DNA of 64,000 nt from Ornithinimicrobium tianjinense. GTDB lineage: Bacteria; Actinomycetota; Actinomycetes; Actinomycetales; Dermatophilaceae. Where the stretch lies: positions 124,001 through 188,000 of the forward strand of contig NZ_BMEM01000003.1 of assembly GCF_014636495.1 (NCBI RefSeq), given 5' to 3'. This document shows, piece after piece, positions 43,605 to 52,042 of this stretch. Both the position numbers and the translations under genes were made by a program. The notes under the pieces were generated by a model. It was not told where the DNA came from and searched no databases. It was given only the letters and a program-made list of their open reading frames with translations. Positions within the stretch are counted from its first letter, which is position 1. Each line of letters begins with the position of its first letter.

Positions 43605-45611
43605 TCAGCAGGTCGTCGAGCCGGCCGTCCAGTCCAGCACCGTCGAACCGCCAGCCAGCCGGGACACGGTGATCCCCAGCGCGTCATAGGCCGCGGCCAC
43701 CGACCGGGGACGGCAGGCCTGCTTGGACAGCAGCACGGGTCCGTCGTGCCTCGCGGCGAGCTGCGTTCCTGCGAGCGCGTCCGCCGGCGCGGTGCCGGAG
43801 GCGACGACCGCGCTGTCCGCGCTCTCGAAGGCGTCGCCGGCCACCAGCGCGCTCGTGGCGTAGCGGTCAGCACCGCCCACGCGCTCCACGGCTACGCCAG
43901 GCAGGACCGTCTCCAGCTGCTGCGTGACCGCCTCGCTGACCGCGCCCTCCTGACCGAGGACGACCACCCGCGCGGGCGACAGCGTCCGCAGCGCCTCGGC
44001 GGTGACCCGGGGCAGCCCGTCGGGCCGGGTGAGCAGCATCGTCCCGTCGGCCTCGGCCGCGGCCGCCGCCCCGCCGAGGGCATCGGTGAGCAGCTGCCCC
44101 TCGGCGAGGTACACCGTCCCGCCGCTCTCCTGTCCCTGCGTCGCCAGCGTGGCGGCGGTGCTGTAGCGGTCGGGCCCGCTCACCCGGCGCACGGCATACC
44201 CGAGCCCCGTGAGCTGCTCCACGACGGCCTCACCGACGGCGAGCTCACCGCCCACGAGCACCACCTCCTGCACGTCGAGCCGCGCGAGCGCATCGAGCGT
44301 CGCCTGCGGCACGACGTCATGCTTGGTCAGCAGGACCGCGTCGTCCGCCGCGGCCGCCACCGGACCGACGCCGAGCGCGTCCGGCAGGCTCTCCCCCGAG
44401 GCGAGGTATGCCGTGCCCGTGCCGGAGAGGAAGGCTTCCTGCGCCAGGTGGGCAGCGACGGCATACCGGTGCTCCCCGCCGACCCGCTGCGTCGCGGTGA
44501 GTCCCTGCGCCTGGAGGTCGGCCGCGAGCGTGCGGATCTGCGGCAGCAGGTCGTAGAGGTGCATCCCGGGGCACAGCGTGGCCATGACGTCCTGGTGGCC
44601 GTGGACGACCGGCATCCTGCGCGTCCAGCCGAGGGTGCGGTTGGCGTACTCCACCTCGCCCTGCGCGTCGGCGCCGTGGACCTCGAGGGTCATCGCCGTG
44701 AGCTCGGCGACGGTGCTGAGAGTGGCCTCGGGGACCGCGACGGCGTCGTAGTCACCGATGACGGAGATGCCGTGCCAGTCGCGGTTCATCCCCAGGGCGT
44801 GGGCGAGCTGGATGTTCTTCTCGATGCCGCCGGCCCGCCCCTCCCACGCCTGGCCGAACCGGTCGACGAGCAGCCCGTAGCCGATGTCGCCCCAGCCCAG
44901 GGTCTGCGCGTGGTAGCCGTAGATCGACCGCAGCACGGCCGGCACCTCGTCGCGGGTGTAGCTGTTGCTCCCGGCCGTGTGGTGGATGGTGACGCCGAGC
45001 TTCGGCGTCTCGGCGATGAGGCTCTCGGGGTCGGTGCCGCGGAGGGACTCGTCGGCTCCCCAGTCGTGACGGGTGCCGACGACGAGCGGGCCGTCGGTGG
45101 GCAGGCTCACCGCCTGCTCCGCGTCCTGCGGGGTCGGATAGCTGGTCCAGGTCTCCAGCGTGGCCGCAGGTGCGTCGCCCGCCAGCCTCACCTGGACCTC
45201 GGCCGCCCCGACGACCAGCGTCCCCTCCGTGGCGACGTCCTCGCCCGTCTCGACCGCTGCCATGGGCTCCCAGTCCGACCACGTGCCGCCGGGCGTGCGG
45301 GTGCGGACCGACGGGGTGGCCGCTGCGTCGTCGACGCCGTCGCCGTCGGCCTCCCACCTCACGCCCACCACGGTCACGCCGTCCTCGAGCGTGAGGGAAC
45401 CCGTCAGGGCGTCGGCGCGGGTGGGCTTCAGGGCGAGCCGGGTGCGGACGTGGTCAGGGGTTCGCTCGAGCAGCTGCACGCGGGCCGAGGGCGGCAGCAC
45501 GTCGGGCGCCGATGGTGGCGCGTCCGTCGACGACGCCGTGGCAACGGGTGTCGACACGAGCGCGGCGACGACGGCGGCGACCAGGGGGAGGCCGAGGGCT
45601 GGGTGGGGCAT
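43605..45611 (-). CDS. Secreted N-acetylmuramoyl-L-alanine amidase with three cell-wall-binding repeats
   Basis: A 668-residue exported protein. Signal peptide ~1-26 (LPLVAAVVAALVSTPVATAS). The amidase-2/PGRP domain (~185-345) has ETPKLGVTIHHTAGSNSYTR (zinc His near 207) and VVHGHQDVMATLCPGMHLYD (second His and Cys zinc ligands). It should cut the bond between N-acetylmuramate and L-Ala of peptidoglycan. Three cell-wall-binding type 2 repeats follow at ~100-residue spacing, starting RVGGEHRYAVAA (~373), RVSGPDRYSTAA (~473) and RVGGADRYATSA (~573). A good promoter lies upstream at 45678-45706. The protein ends ...GSTTC. Confidence 0.92.
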   Translation of the reverse strand: MPHPALGLPLVAAVVAALVSTPVATASSTDAPPSAPDVLPPSARVQLLERTPDHVRTRLALKPTRADALTGSLTLEDGVTVVGVRWEADGDGVDDAAATPSVRTRTPGGTWSDWEPMAAVETGEDVATEGTLVVGAAEVQVRLAGDAPAATLETWTSYPTPQDAEQAVSLPTDGPLVVGTRHDWGADESLRGTDPESLIAETPKLGVTIHHTAGSNSYTRDEVPAVLRSIYGYHAQTLGWGDIGYGLLVDRFGQAWEGRAGGIEKNIQLAHALGMNRDWHGISVIGDYDAVAVPEATLSTVAELTAMTLEVHGADAQGEVEYANRTLGWTRRMPVVHGHQDVMATLCPGMHLYDLLPQIRTLAADLQAQGLTATQRVGGEHRYAVAAHLAQEAFLSGTGTAYLASGESLPDALGVGPVAAAADDAVLLTKHDVVPQATLDALARLDVQEVVLVGGELAVGEAVVEQLTGLGYAVRRVSGPDRYSTAATLATQGQESGGTVYLAEGQLLTDALGGAAAAAEADGTMLLTRPDGLPRVTAEALRTLSPARVVVLGQEGAVSEAVTQQLETVLPGVAVERVGGADRYATSALVAGDAFESADSAVVASGTAPADALAGTQLAARHDGPVLLSKQACRPRSVAAAYDALGITVSRLAGGSTVLDWTAGSTTC

Positions 45612-45677
45612 GCTGCGCTCCGAGACCCGGTCCGGGACGGCATACCGAAGGACCGGTGGGGGACGACGGACCCGAAC

Positions 45678-45706
45678 ACTCTAGCCACAACAGTCACATC
45701 CGTCAC
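45678..45706 (-). promoter_or_regulatory. Housekeeping-type promoter of the amidase gene
   Basis: On the minus strand, -35 GTGACG (45706-45701), a 17-base spacer, and -10 TAGAGT (45683-45678). The predicted start leaves a leader of ~60 bases with GGAG near the ATG. It sits between the NYN gene stop and the amidase start. Confidence 0.55.
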
Positions 45707-45721
45707 GCGAGTGGCGGTCGG

Positions 45722-46273
45722 TCAGAGGAACTGCGCCGGGTCGAAGTCCTCGATCGGGATGATCCGCAGGCGCGGCAGCGTGCTGTTGAAGGCGTGCGTG
45801 TCGTGCTCGAGGTCGAAGAACTGCAGGCCCCGGTGCTTCAGCGGGGTGAAGCCGGTGTTGCGGAACTCGTCGAACGCGATCAGCCCGACCCGGCGCTCGC
45901 CGTCGAGCAGCCCCTCGACCGACTCGAGGAAGTCGCCGTCGTGGCTGACCAGCATGACGTCGTCGTCGCGGTCCGCGATCGCGTCCAGGGTGCGCTGGAT
46001 CGCGATGTCGACGACCTTCTGGTCCTCGGTGCCCGACAGCGGCACCGGCGTGTAGCCCAGCGCCCGGAGGGCCTGGACGAAGGTCATCGGCAGCCCGTTG
46101 GAGGCGTTGAGGAAGAACAGGCCGTTGGCCGGCTGGCCCCAGGTGTCGCGAGCGAAGCTGAGCAGCCGGTCCCACCGCGGGCGCTCCTCCGGCGTGGGGC
46201 GTCGCCCGAGGATGGAGGTGCCGAGCGTCGCGTCGATGTTCTCGCCGTCGACGAGCAGGTAGGTGACGGTCAT
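45722..46273 (-). CDS. NYN-domain (LabA/DUF88-like) protein
   Basis: A 183-residue protein with the PIN-like NYN fold, found in RNA-processing nucleases. VTYLLVDGENIDATLGTSIL carries the first conserved Asp and the D-x-x-N pattern; TEDQKVVDIAIQRTLDAIAD has the middle acidic pair; DVMLVSHDGDFLESVEGLLD has the last Asp cluster. All expected acidic residues are present, so it may be an active metal-dependent RNase. ATG 46271-46273 has GAGGAG 10 bases upstream. It begins 36 bases after the esterase stop, in an unusually AT-rich gap that could hold its promoter. Confidence 0.85.
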   Translation of the reverse strand: MTVTYLLVDGENIDATLGTSILGRRPTPEERPRWDRLLSFARDTWGQPANGLFFLNASNGLPMTFVQALRALGYTPVPLSGTEDQKVVDIAIQRTLDAIADRDDDVMLVSHDGDFLESVEGLLDGERRVGLIAFDEFRNTGFTPLKHRGLQFFDLEHDTHAFNSTLPRLRIIPIEDFDPAQFL

Positions 46274-46308
46274 GGCGTGCTCCTCGGTAGATCTATAGGA
46301 TTATCGGA
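46274..46308 (-). promoter_or_regulatory. AT-rich gap, possible promoter of the NYN gene
   Basis: The 35 bases between the esterase stop and the NYN start contain TATAGAT, the palindrome TAGATCTA and two GGATTA copies on the plus strand. In DNA this GC-rich the composition stands out. TATAGA read on the minus strand could be a -10 about 15 bases before the Shine-Dalgarno sequence. Confidence 0.35.
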
Positions 46309-47499
46309 TTACTCGTAGACAAACTTCTGCGGCCCCGGGAACACCCAGGACAGCCCGTCGCGCAGCCGGTCGCGCCAGTTCTCCCACGAGTGCCCGTCGC
46401 GGGACTCGACATAGCGCACGGTGGCGCCGGTCGACTCGAAGACCGGCACCATCGACCGGTTGGGCACGATGAGCGGCTCGTAGACCCCGCAGGTGATGAA
46501 CATCCGGTCCGCGACCTTCCGCGGCCGGGCGCGGTAGGCGTTCATGAACGTCACGACCGGGTCGAACGCCGGCCCGCCGCCGTGGTCGGAGCCGATGTCG
46601 GTGAAGACGAACGAGCCCGACTGCAGGAAGAGGTTGCCGAACATCTCGGGGTTGCGGAAGGCCGTCGACAGCGAGGCGACCGCCCCGAAGCTGGCGCCCA
46701 TGAGGCAGCGCGCGTCCGCCCGTCGGATCACCGGCAGCTGCTCCTCGATCGCGGGGACCAGCTCGTGCGCGATGTGCCGGGCGTGCGGCGCGTGGTTGGG
46801 GTACTCCCGCAGCCGGTCGCCGGGGTTGGAGAAGACGACGATGGTCTCGGCCATGTCGATGGAGTGGATGAGGTTGTCCAGGACCGTCTTCATCGCCGCG
46901 TAGGTGATGTAGTCGTTGCCGTCGTGCACGATGAGCAGCGGGTAGTGGCTGCTCCGCCGGAAGCGCGCGGGCAGGTAGACCTGGCTGTGCGTCATCCGCC
47001 GCAGCGCCTTGGACTGCAGCCGCAGCGGCATCAGGTCGCCGGGCCGGGTGTCCTCCTGTGGCAGCACCCACGGCGGCGTCTCGTAGCCCGCGGCCTGCAG
47101 CACGCTGGAGGAGCCGACCGGGGAGTGCGCGACGTGGGTGTTGAGGGGGTCGTTGAAGGTCTCGACGGCGGCGCCGACGCGGACCTCGACCTGGTACTCC
47201 ACCCGCGAGTGGGCGGGCAGCTCGATCGTGACGTACCACAGCGGCGGCCCGTCGACGACCTCCAGCCGCTTGAGCGGCACGTGCTGTGGCTGGTTGACGA
47301 TGCGGTGGCGGATCGCCACGGCGTCCACGTCTCCCCGGTAGAGGAAGGTGCACCGGGGACCCTCGACGATCGGGACCGCGCGCCCGGCGAGGAAGGTGCG
47401 GACGGTGGCGTCGTCCAGCGGGGTGCGGCCGCGGAGGACGTTGATCGCCAGCTTGCCCTTGTGCCGGGGAGGCATGGGGTATGGCGTGGGCAGGCTCAC
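46309..47499 (-). CDS. Enterochelin-esterase-like alpha/beta hydrolase
   Basis: A 396-residue protein. Residues ~25-130 look like the N-terminal beta-sandwich of Fes-type esterases (CTFLYRGDVDAVAIRHRIVN, LWYVTIELPAHSRVEYQVEV). The alpha/beta hydrolase (~160-396) has THSQVYLPARFRRSSHYPLL, the nucleophile Ser in CLMGASFGAVASLS (~269) and the catalytic His in ESRDGHSWENWRDRL (~370), the GHxWxxW form of the enterochelin esterase family. No signal peptide: cytoplasmic. GTG 47497-47499 overlaps the stop of the upstream gene (GTGA). As the last gene of the ATP-grasp operon it may hydrolyse or load an ester or peptide made by it; no siderophore synthesis genes are present, so the substrate is open. 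Confidence 0.8.
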   Translation of the reverse strand: MSLPTPYPMPPRHKGKLAINVLRGRTPLDDATVRTFLAGRAVPIVEGPRCTFLYRGDVDAVAIRHRIVNQPQHVPLKRLEVVDGPPLWYVTIELPAHSRVEYQVEVRVGAAVETFNDPLNTHVAHSPVGSSSVLQAAGYETPPWVLPQEDTRPGDLMPLRLQSKALRRMTHSQVYLPARFRRSSHYPLLIVHDGNDYITYAAMKTVLDNLIHSIDMAETIVVFSNPGDRLREYPNHAPHARHIAHELVPAIEEQLPVIRRADARCLMGASFGAVASLSTAFRNPEMFGNLFLQSGSFVFTDIGSDHGGGPAFDPVVTFMNAYRARPRKVADRMFITCGVYEPLIVPNRSMVPVFESTGATVRYVESRDGHSWENWRDRLRDGLSWVFPGPQKFVYE

Positions 47500-48515
47500 T
47501 CCCCCACCTCCCGTCGGTGGATGGTCGGGGTCCCGTCCGGTCCGACCACCGGGGCCCCGGCGGGCAGGCGGCCGTCGGCGTCGAGCGTCACCTCGGCGCG
47601 CTCGTCGAGGAGCAGCGGCTGGGCCGGGGCCACCCGGGCGGCGAGCCGACCCATCCGGACCGTGTCCTTGAGGTCCAGGCGCGCCCGCGGCGAGGGGAGC
47701 GCGACGACGTCGCGGGTCAGGCCCAGGCCCTTCATGAGCATCTCGGAGACACCGGCGCGCAGCGCGGAGTCGTCGAAGAAGAGCAGCACGCGCTCGGTCA
47801 GCGCCATCGCGCCCGCGCCCCAGGCGATGATCGGCCGGTGCAGCTCGGCGCGCAGCAGCGTCTCGCCGTCCTCCGAGAGCACCGGGCTGGCCAGGGCAGG
47901 AGCGAGGTTGAAGAGGTGGAGGGCCCCGAGCAGCACGCCCACGTGCCCACCGGGCATGACCACGGCATCGGTGCCGGCGAGGGCACGGCCCACGGCGAAA
48001 CGGGCGTTGACGATGTGGTCGCGGTCCTGCGGGCGGTAGGTGGCGTAGAACTCCCGGTGCACGTCGTCGACCCGGGACAGGTGCCGGGCGTCCATCCGCC
48101 GCATGATCTCCACGGCGTCACGGATCGCGAGTTCCTGCACCTCGGGGTGCCGGGCCGGCTGGGCGACGAGCCGGCGCAGGCCGTCGGCGGCCTGCTCCAG
48201 ACCGATGAGGTAGAGCTCCTGCATCTCCCCGAGCACCGCGCGGCGCTCACGGTCGGCCGCCTCGAGCTCGGGGTCGATCTCCCACACCTGCTGCATCAGG
48301 CTCCACAGGCCAAGGTTGGTCGTGCGTCCCCCGAGCTCGGCCACGAGGATCTCGTCCTCGGCCTCGCGGTCGCGCCACCCCGCCGTGATCGTGGCGAAGT
48401 GGCCGCCCGTGAGCCCGAGCCCGCGGACGACGCTGCGCAGCCGGGGCTTGCGCTGCGGCCCGAGGAGGGTGATGCGGTGGCCGGCCCCGGGATCGGTGGA
48501 CGGCTCAGCCGGCAT
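47496..48515 (-). CDS. S51/cyanophycinase-like (type 1 GATase-fold) protein lacking the nucleophile
   Basis: A 339-residue protein. The core (~30-250) resembles peptidase S51/cyanophycinase: GLGLTGGHFATITAGWRDRE, then DAVVMPGGHVGVLLGALHLF (~185), then HRPIIAWGAGAMALTERVLL (~228). In active family members the last motif is G-x-S-A-G; here Ser is Ala (W-G-A-G-A). The His expected after GLGL is also not evident (GLGLTRDVVALPSPRARLDL). A helical insert (~80-160) and a C-terminal region follow. It may be a pseudoenzyme or a binding partner of the ATP-grasp protein. It is overlapped at both ends (11 bases with ATP-grasp, GTGA with the esterase), so the three proteins are probably made in fixed ratio. 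Confidence 0.65.
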   Translation of the reverse strand: MPAEPSTDPGAGHRITLLGPQRKPRLRSVVRGLGLTGGHFATITAGWRDREAEDEILVAELGGRTTNLGLWSLMQQVWEIDPELEAADRERRAVLGEMQELYLIGLEQAADGLRRLVAQPARHPEVQELAIRDAVEIMRRMDARHLSRVDDVHREFYATYRPQDRDHIVNARFAVGRALAGTDAVVMPGGHVGVLLGALHLFNLAPALASPVLSEDGETLLRAELHRPIIAWGAGAMALTERVLLFFDDSALRAGVSEMLMKGLGLTRDVVALPSPRARLDLKDTVRMGRLAARVAPAQPLLLDERAEVTLDADGRLPAGAPVVGPDGTPTIHRREVGE

Positions 48516-49722
48516 GGACCTGGACGGTCCGTCCGACTTCGTCGAGCATCGCGTGCAGCTGGTCGTAGTCCGGGTGCTTCATCCGGACCCAGGCGTTGGC
48601 CATGAAGCCGGCCTCGACCGGCTGGGTGGGCGTCCCCTGGGCGGGGATGTGCGCGTCGATGATCCAGCGGCCGTAACGGTTCTCGACGTCCTCCAGCCCG
48701 GTGTAGCCGGTGATCTGGCCGTCCCGGTCCGGGCGCAGCGCGATGATGCCGGCGGAGTGGCTGCGCGAGGGGCGCTGGCTCACCCGGCCGTGCACGATGG
48801 CCTCGGCCCACGCGGCATACACGTCCATGTCGTTGGCGGCGCAGTAGAGGTCCCAGCACCCCACGCCCGGGGGTCGGCAGCCGATCTCGCTGAACTTCAG
48901 GCCCTTGGGTCCGAAGAACCACTCCATGTGCGTGGCGGAGGTCTCGATGCCCAGGGCGCGGTTGACGCGCTCGCCCATCTCGCGGATCTCGTCGTAGAGG
49001 CCACCGCCGTCGATGCGGTTGGTGGCGATGAACTGCGGCGAGATCCAGCGGGTGCGCATCGCCTCCAGGACGCCGGGGAAGTAGTGGGAGGCGAAGTCGA
49101 CCGCGATGTGTCCGTCGATCGAGATCGTGTCGTAGAAGCCCTCGTGCCCCTCGATGAACTCCTCTACGGCGATCGACCGGTAGTCACCCATGCCGTCCAG
49201 CGCCGCCTTGAGCTGGGTGTCGTCGTCCACGCGCTGGGTGCCGGCGGCGCCCGCGGCGTCGCGCGGCTTGAGGATGAGCGGGTAGCCGACCTGCCGGGCG
49301 AACTCCCACACCTTCTCGGCCGTGTCGGCGCCGGTGGAGGCGGCCGTGGGCACGCCGGCCGCGCGCAGCGCCTCCTTCATCGAGGGCTTGTCGCGGCACA
49401 GCCAGGTGGTCCGCACGGAGGTGCCCGGTATGCCGAGCTCCTCCCGGACCTGCGCCGCCACCATCTGGTGGGCCTCGATGGTGGACTCGAGGCGGTCGAC
49501 CCAGACCATGCGCTGGACGCGACGCACCGCCTCGGTCATCTGGTGCCGGTCGGTGACCGAGCCGACCTGCTCGTAGTGGACCATCCAGCTCTTGAGCTGG
49601 TCGTCCAGGTACTCCCAGGGGGTCTCGCCGATGCCGATGACATTGGCTCCGACCGAGGCGAGGGCCCTGGGGAACTCGCGCTGGTTCCGCGGGAAGTGGG
49701 GCTCGACGAAGACGATGTTCAC
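48505..49722 (-). CDS. ATP-grasp carboxylate-amine ligase-like protein
   Basis: A 405-residue ATP-grasp enzyme. NIVFVEPHFPRNQREFPRAL and SVGANVIGIGETPWEYL form the N-terminal Rossmann domain; CRDKPSMKEALRAAGVPTAA (~115) begins the ATP-grasp domain; YPLILKPRDAAGAAGTQRVD is the ATP-binding lysine loop; SIAVEEFIEGHEGFYDTISI is the hinge; GLKFSEIGCRPPGVGCWDLY (~290) is the metal-binding loop with E and R. Such enzymes couple ATP cleavage to ligation of a carboxylate to an amine or thiol. Start GTG 49720-49722 precedes the conserved N-I-V-F; the frame is open to 50262 inside the next gene. First gene of a three-gene overlapping operon. Substrate unknown. Confidence 0.85.
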   Translation of the reverse strand: MNIVFVEPHFPRNQREFPRALASVGANVIGIGETPWEYLDDQLKSWMVHYEQVGSVTDRHQMTEAVRRVQRMVWVDRLESTIEAHQMVAAQVREELGIPGTSVRTTWLCRDKPSMKEALRAAGVPTAASTGADTAEKVWEFARQVGYPLILKPRDAAGAAGTQRVDDDTQLKAALDGMGDYRSIAVEEFIEGHEGFYDTISIDGHIAVDFASHYFPGVLEAMRTRWISPQFIATNRIDGGGLYDEIREMGERVNRALGIETSATHMEWFFGPKGLKFSEIGCRPPGVGCWDLYCAANDMDVYAAWAEAIVHGRVSQRPSRSHSAGIIALRPDRDGQITGYTGLEDVENRYGRWIIDAHIPAQGTPTQPVEAGFMANAWVRMKHPDYDQLHAMLDEVGRTVQVHAG

Positions 49723-49742
49723 GGGTCTGAGCCTGCCACAGA

Positions 49743-51902
49743 TCAGCCGTCGCGTCGGGCCAACGAGTCGAACGCGCGGGCCACCACGTCGGCATACACG
49801 TGCATGCCGTCCAGGTCCGGGTGCACCTGGTCGGTCTGGAGCGCCTCCGGCTGCCGGCCGATGGTGGCGTTCCAGTCGCCGACGACCGCGTTTGGGAAGT
49901 CGGCGACCACCTTCTCGATGGTGGCGTTGGAGGACTCGGTGAAGGTGGCGCGGACGTAGATGTTCATGACGACGACGTGCCGGTCGGGGCCGAGCGCGGT
50001 GAGGGCGGCGCGCAGGGCCTTGCCGTCCACGCCGGCGTTGGTGCCGAAGTGCAGGACCACGTTGTCGCGGATCGACCCGTCGGCGAGCCCGGCCTCGATC
50101 ACCGGCCCCGCGTCGGGCCACTGGCGGTTGGACCGCGCGAGGAAGGTGATGCCCGGGAAGCGGTAGGCCAGCCCGTCGGCGCTGGTGACCACCAGAGAGT
50201 CGCCGATGGCCGTGATCGTGTCGCCGTCGGGCACGAGCAGGCCCTGGCTGTCGGATGCCCACGCCGAGGGGGCGCTCGCGCCGTCGGTCGGCGTCTTCGC
50301 GCTCTTCTTCTCCGAGCCCTTTTCCGACGAGCCCTTCTTCTCCGACGAGCCCTTCTGCTCCGCCGTCGGCGCCCCCTCCTCCGCGGTCCCGAGCGTCCCG
50401 CCCAGCGCGCTGGCCGTGACGGCAGCGTCCGCGCCGGTCGGGGGCGTGGACTCAGTGGCGTCGGAGGCGTCGGCGCCGAGCCGTGCCTCGCTGGCCTCGA
50501 TGGCCTGCTGCGTCGCGGACTTCTCGGGGGCGGTGGCGACCGCGACCACCGTCGCGAGGAGCATCAGCGCCAGGGTGGCGCCGACGATGCGGGGCCCGCG
50601 CCGGACCGACCACGGGGTGGCCAGCCACCGCACCAGCGCCCCCAGCGAGCGGCGGACGCCGTGGCGACGCACGGGACGCTCGACCAGCCAGAACGACAGC
50701 TCCGCGAGGACGAGACTGGTCGTCAGGGCCGCCCCGAGGACGACGGCCGAGCGGACCGTGCCGGGGGCGGAGGGGAACACGTCGGCCAGGATGACGATGG
50801 CCGGCCAGTGCCACAGGTAGATGGCGTAGGACCGCTCGCCGAGCCACCGCAACGGCCGCAGCTGCATCAGCCGCCGCCACGGTCCGTCGGCCTCGAGCAG
50901 CCCCGCGACCAGTACGACGGTCGCCAGGGAGGCGAGCAGGATCCCCCCGCGGAAGGTCAGCGGGCTCGTCTCGCCCATCCAGCGCATGAGCCCCACGAGG
51001 ACCGCGAGGGCGCCGAGCACGGCATACCCCCTCCAGCGCCGCCAGGCCCGGGAGCGCAGCCCCGCCCGGTGCCGCGGGTCGGCCCAGGCCAGGGCCAGGG
51101 CGGCGCCGGCCATCAGGCCCATGAGGTGCGTGTCGGTGCCGTAGTAGGCACGGGTGGAGTCGCCCGAGGGGTCCGCCAGGACCGCCATCGCCACGGCGCT
51201 CGCGACGCCCACCCCCGCGACGCCGATCACGCGCTGCCGGGTGGTGCGGGTCAGCGCGAGCACGATCACCAGGGTGAGTGGCCAGAGCAGGTAGAACTGC
51301 TCCTCCACCGCCAGCGACCAGAAGTTGACGAAGAGGATCGGTGAGGTGGAGCGGAAGTAACTCTGGTCGGCCGCGAGCTCGAGCCAGTTGGTGCTGAAGG
51401 TGAGTGCCCCCAGCACCTGCCGTCCGATGCCGACGAGCAGGTCGCCGCCGACGATCCGCGCGGCCGAGACGCTGACGACCACGACGAGGAGCAGCGGCGG
51501 CAGCAGCCGCCGCGCCCTGCGCCGCCAGAACGACGGCAGGTCGATCCGGCCGCGCTGGGCGAGCTCGCGCAGGAGCAGGGTGGTGATGAGGAAACCGCTG
51601 ACGACGAAGAAGACGTCGACGCCGAGGAAGCCGCCCGGCAGCGCGGGCGGGACCAGGTGGAACACGAGGACCGCGGCGACCGCGATGGCGCGCAGCCCGT
51701 CCAGACCAGGGATGGCCCCCGGTCGGGGGTCGACGCCGGTGGGTCCGCGACCGCCGCGCCGACCGCCCGTGCGTGGTGGCGGTGCGGGTGTCGGGGCCTT
51801 CTCCTCGAGCAGGTCCTGCCGGTATGCCGTCGGCAGGCTGGGCGCGTCGAGGTCCCGCTCGTCGGGGGCAGGGTCGCGGAAGGCCCGTGCGGGAACCGAC
51901 AC
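49743..51902 (-). CDS. OafA-type membrane acyltransferase with C-terminal SGNH domain
   Basis: A 719-residue paralogue of the protein at 9432. The cytoplasmic N-terminus is ~64 residues; the membrane acyltransferase domain (~65-430) has GLDGLRAIAVAAVLVFHLVP, GFLGVDVFFVVSGFLITTLL and FWSLAVEEQFYLLWPLTLVI. A Lys/Ser/Glu-rich linker (SSEKKGSSEKGSEKKSAKTP) joins it to an SGNH domain (~555-719) with ITAIGDSLVV (nucleophile Ser ~567), GTNAGVDG and the catalytic DQVHPDLDG. Likely O-acylates a surface glycan. GTG 51900-51902 follows a near-perfect GAGGAGGTG. It is 20 bases upstream of the ATP-grasp gene, so it may belong to the same transcript. Confidence 0.88.
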   Translation of the reverse strand: MSVPARAFRDPAPDERDLDAPSLPTAYRQDLLEEKAPTPAPPPRTGGRRGGRGPTGVDPRPGAIPGLDGLRAIAVAAVLVFHLVPPALPGGFLGVDVFFVVSGFLITTLLLRELAQRGRIDLPSFWRRRARRLLPPLLLVVVVSVSAARIVGGDLLVGIGRQVLGALTFSTNWLELAADQSYFRSTSPILFVNFWSLAVEEQFYLLWPLTLVIVLALTRTTRQRVIGVAGVGVASAVAMAVLADPSGDSTRAYYGTDTHLMGLMAGAALALAWADPRHRAGLRSRAWRRWRGYAVLGALAVLVGLMRWMGETSPLTFRGGILLASLATVVLVAGLLEADGPWRRLMQLRPLRWLGERSYAIYLWHWPAIVILADVFPSAPGTVRSAVVLGAALTTSLVLAELSFWLVERPVRRHGVRRSLGALVRWLATPWSVRRGPRIVGATLALMLLATVVAVATAPEKSATQQAIEASEARLGADASDATESTPPTGADAAVTASALGGTLGTAEEGAPTAEQKGSSEKKGSSEKGSEKKSAKTPTDGASAPSAWASDSQGLLVPDGDTITAIGDSLVVTSADGLAYRFPGITFLARSNRQWPDAGPVIEAGLADGSIRDNVVLHFGTNAGVDGKALRAALTALGPDRHVVVMNIYVRATFTESSNATIEKVVADFPNAVVGDWNATIGRQPEALQTDQVHPDLDGMHVYADVVARAFDSLARRDG

Positions 51903-52000
51903 GACGCACCTCCTCAGGCTTGCTCGTCGGCCAGCCTAGGGGCGCTGACGTGCAGGAACGCCGCGTCGCGTCGGTGTGTCGCCGAAACGGGTGGGACGCG

Positions 52001-52035
52001 CGAGGCGCCCCGACCGGGTGGGTCGGGGCGCCTCG
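52001..52035. terminator. Terminator of the Ala-rich protein gene
   Basis: A perfect 15-base-pair stem (CGAGGCGCCCCGACC, 52001-52015, with 52021-52035) and 5-base loop GGGTG, 8 bases beyond the stop of the minus-strand gene at 52043. No U-tract. Confidence 0.75.
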
Positions 52036-52042
52036 TGCGGGA

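Noticed and set aside
48505..50262. ATP-grasp frame extended to 50262
   Set aside because: This would overlap 520 bases of the acyltransferase gene; the family N-terminus begins at GTG 49722.
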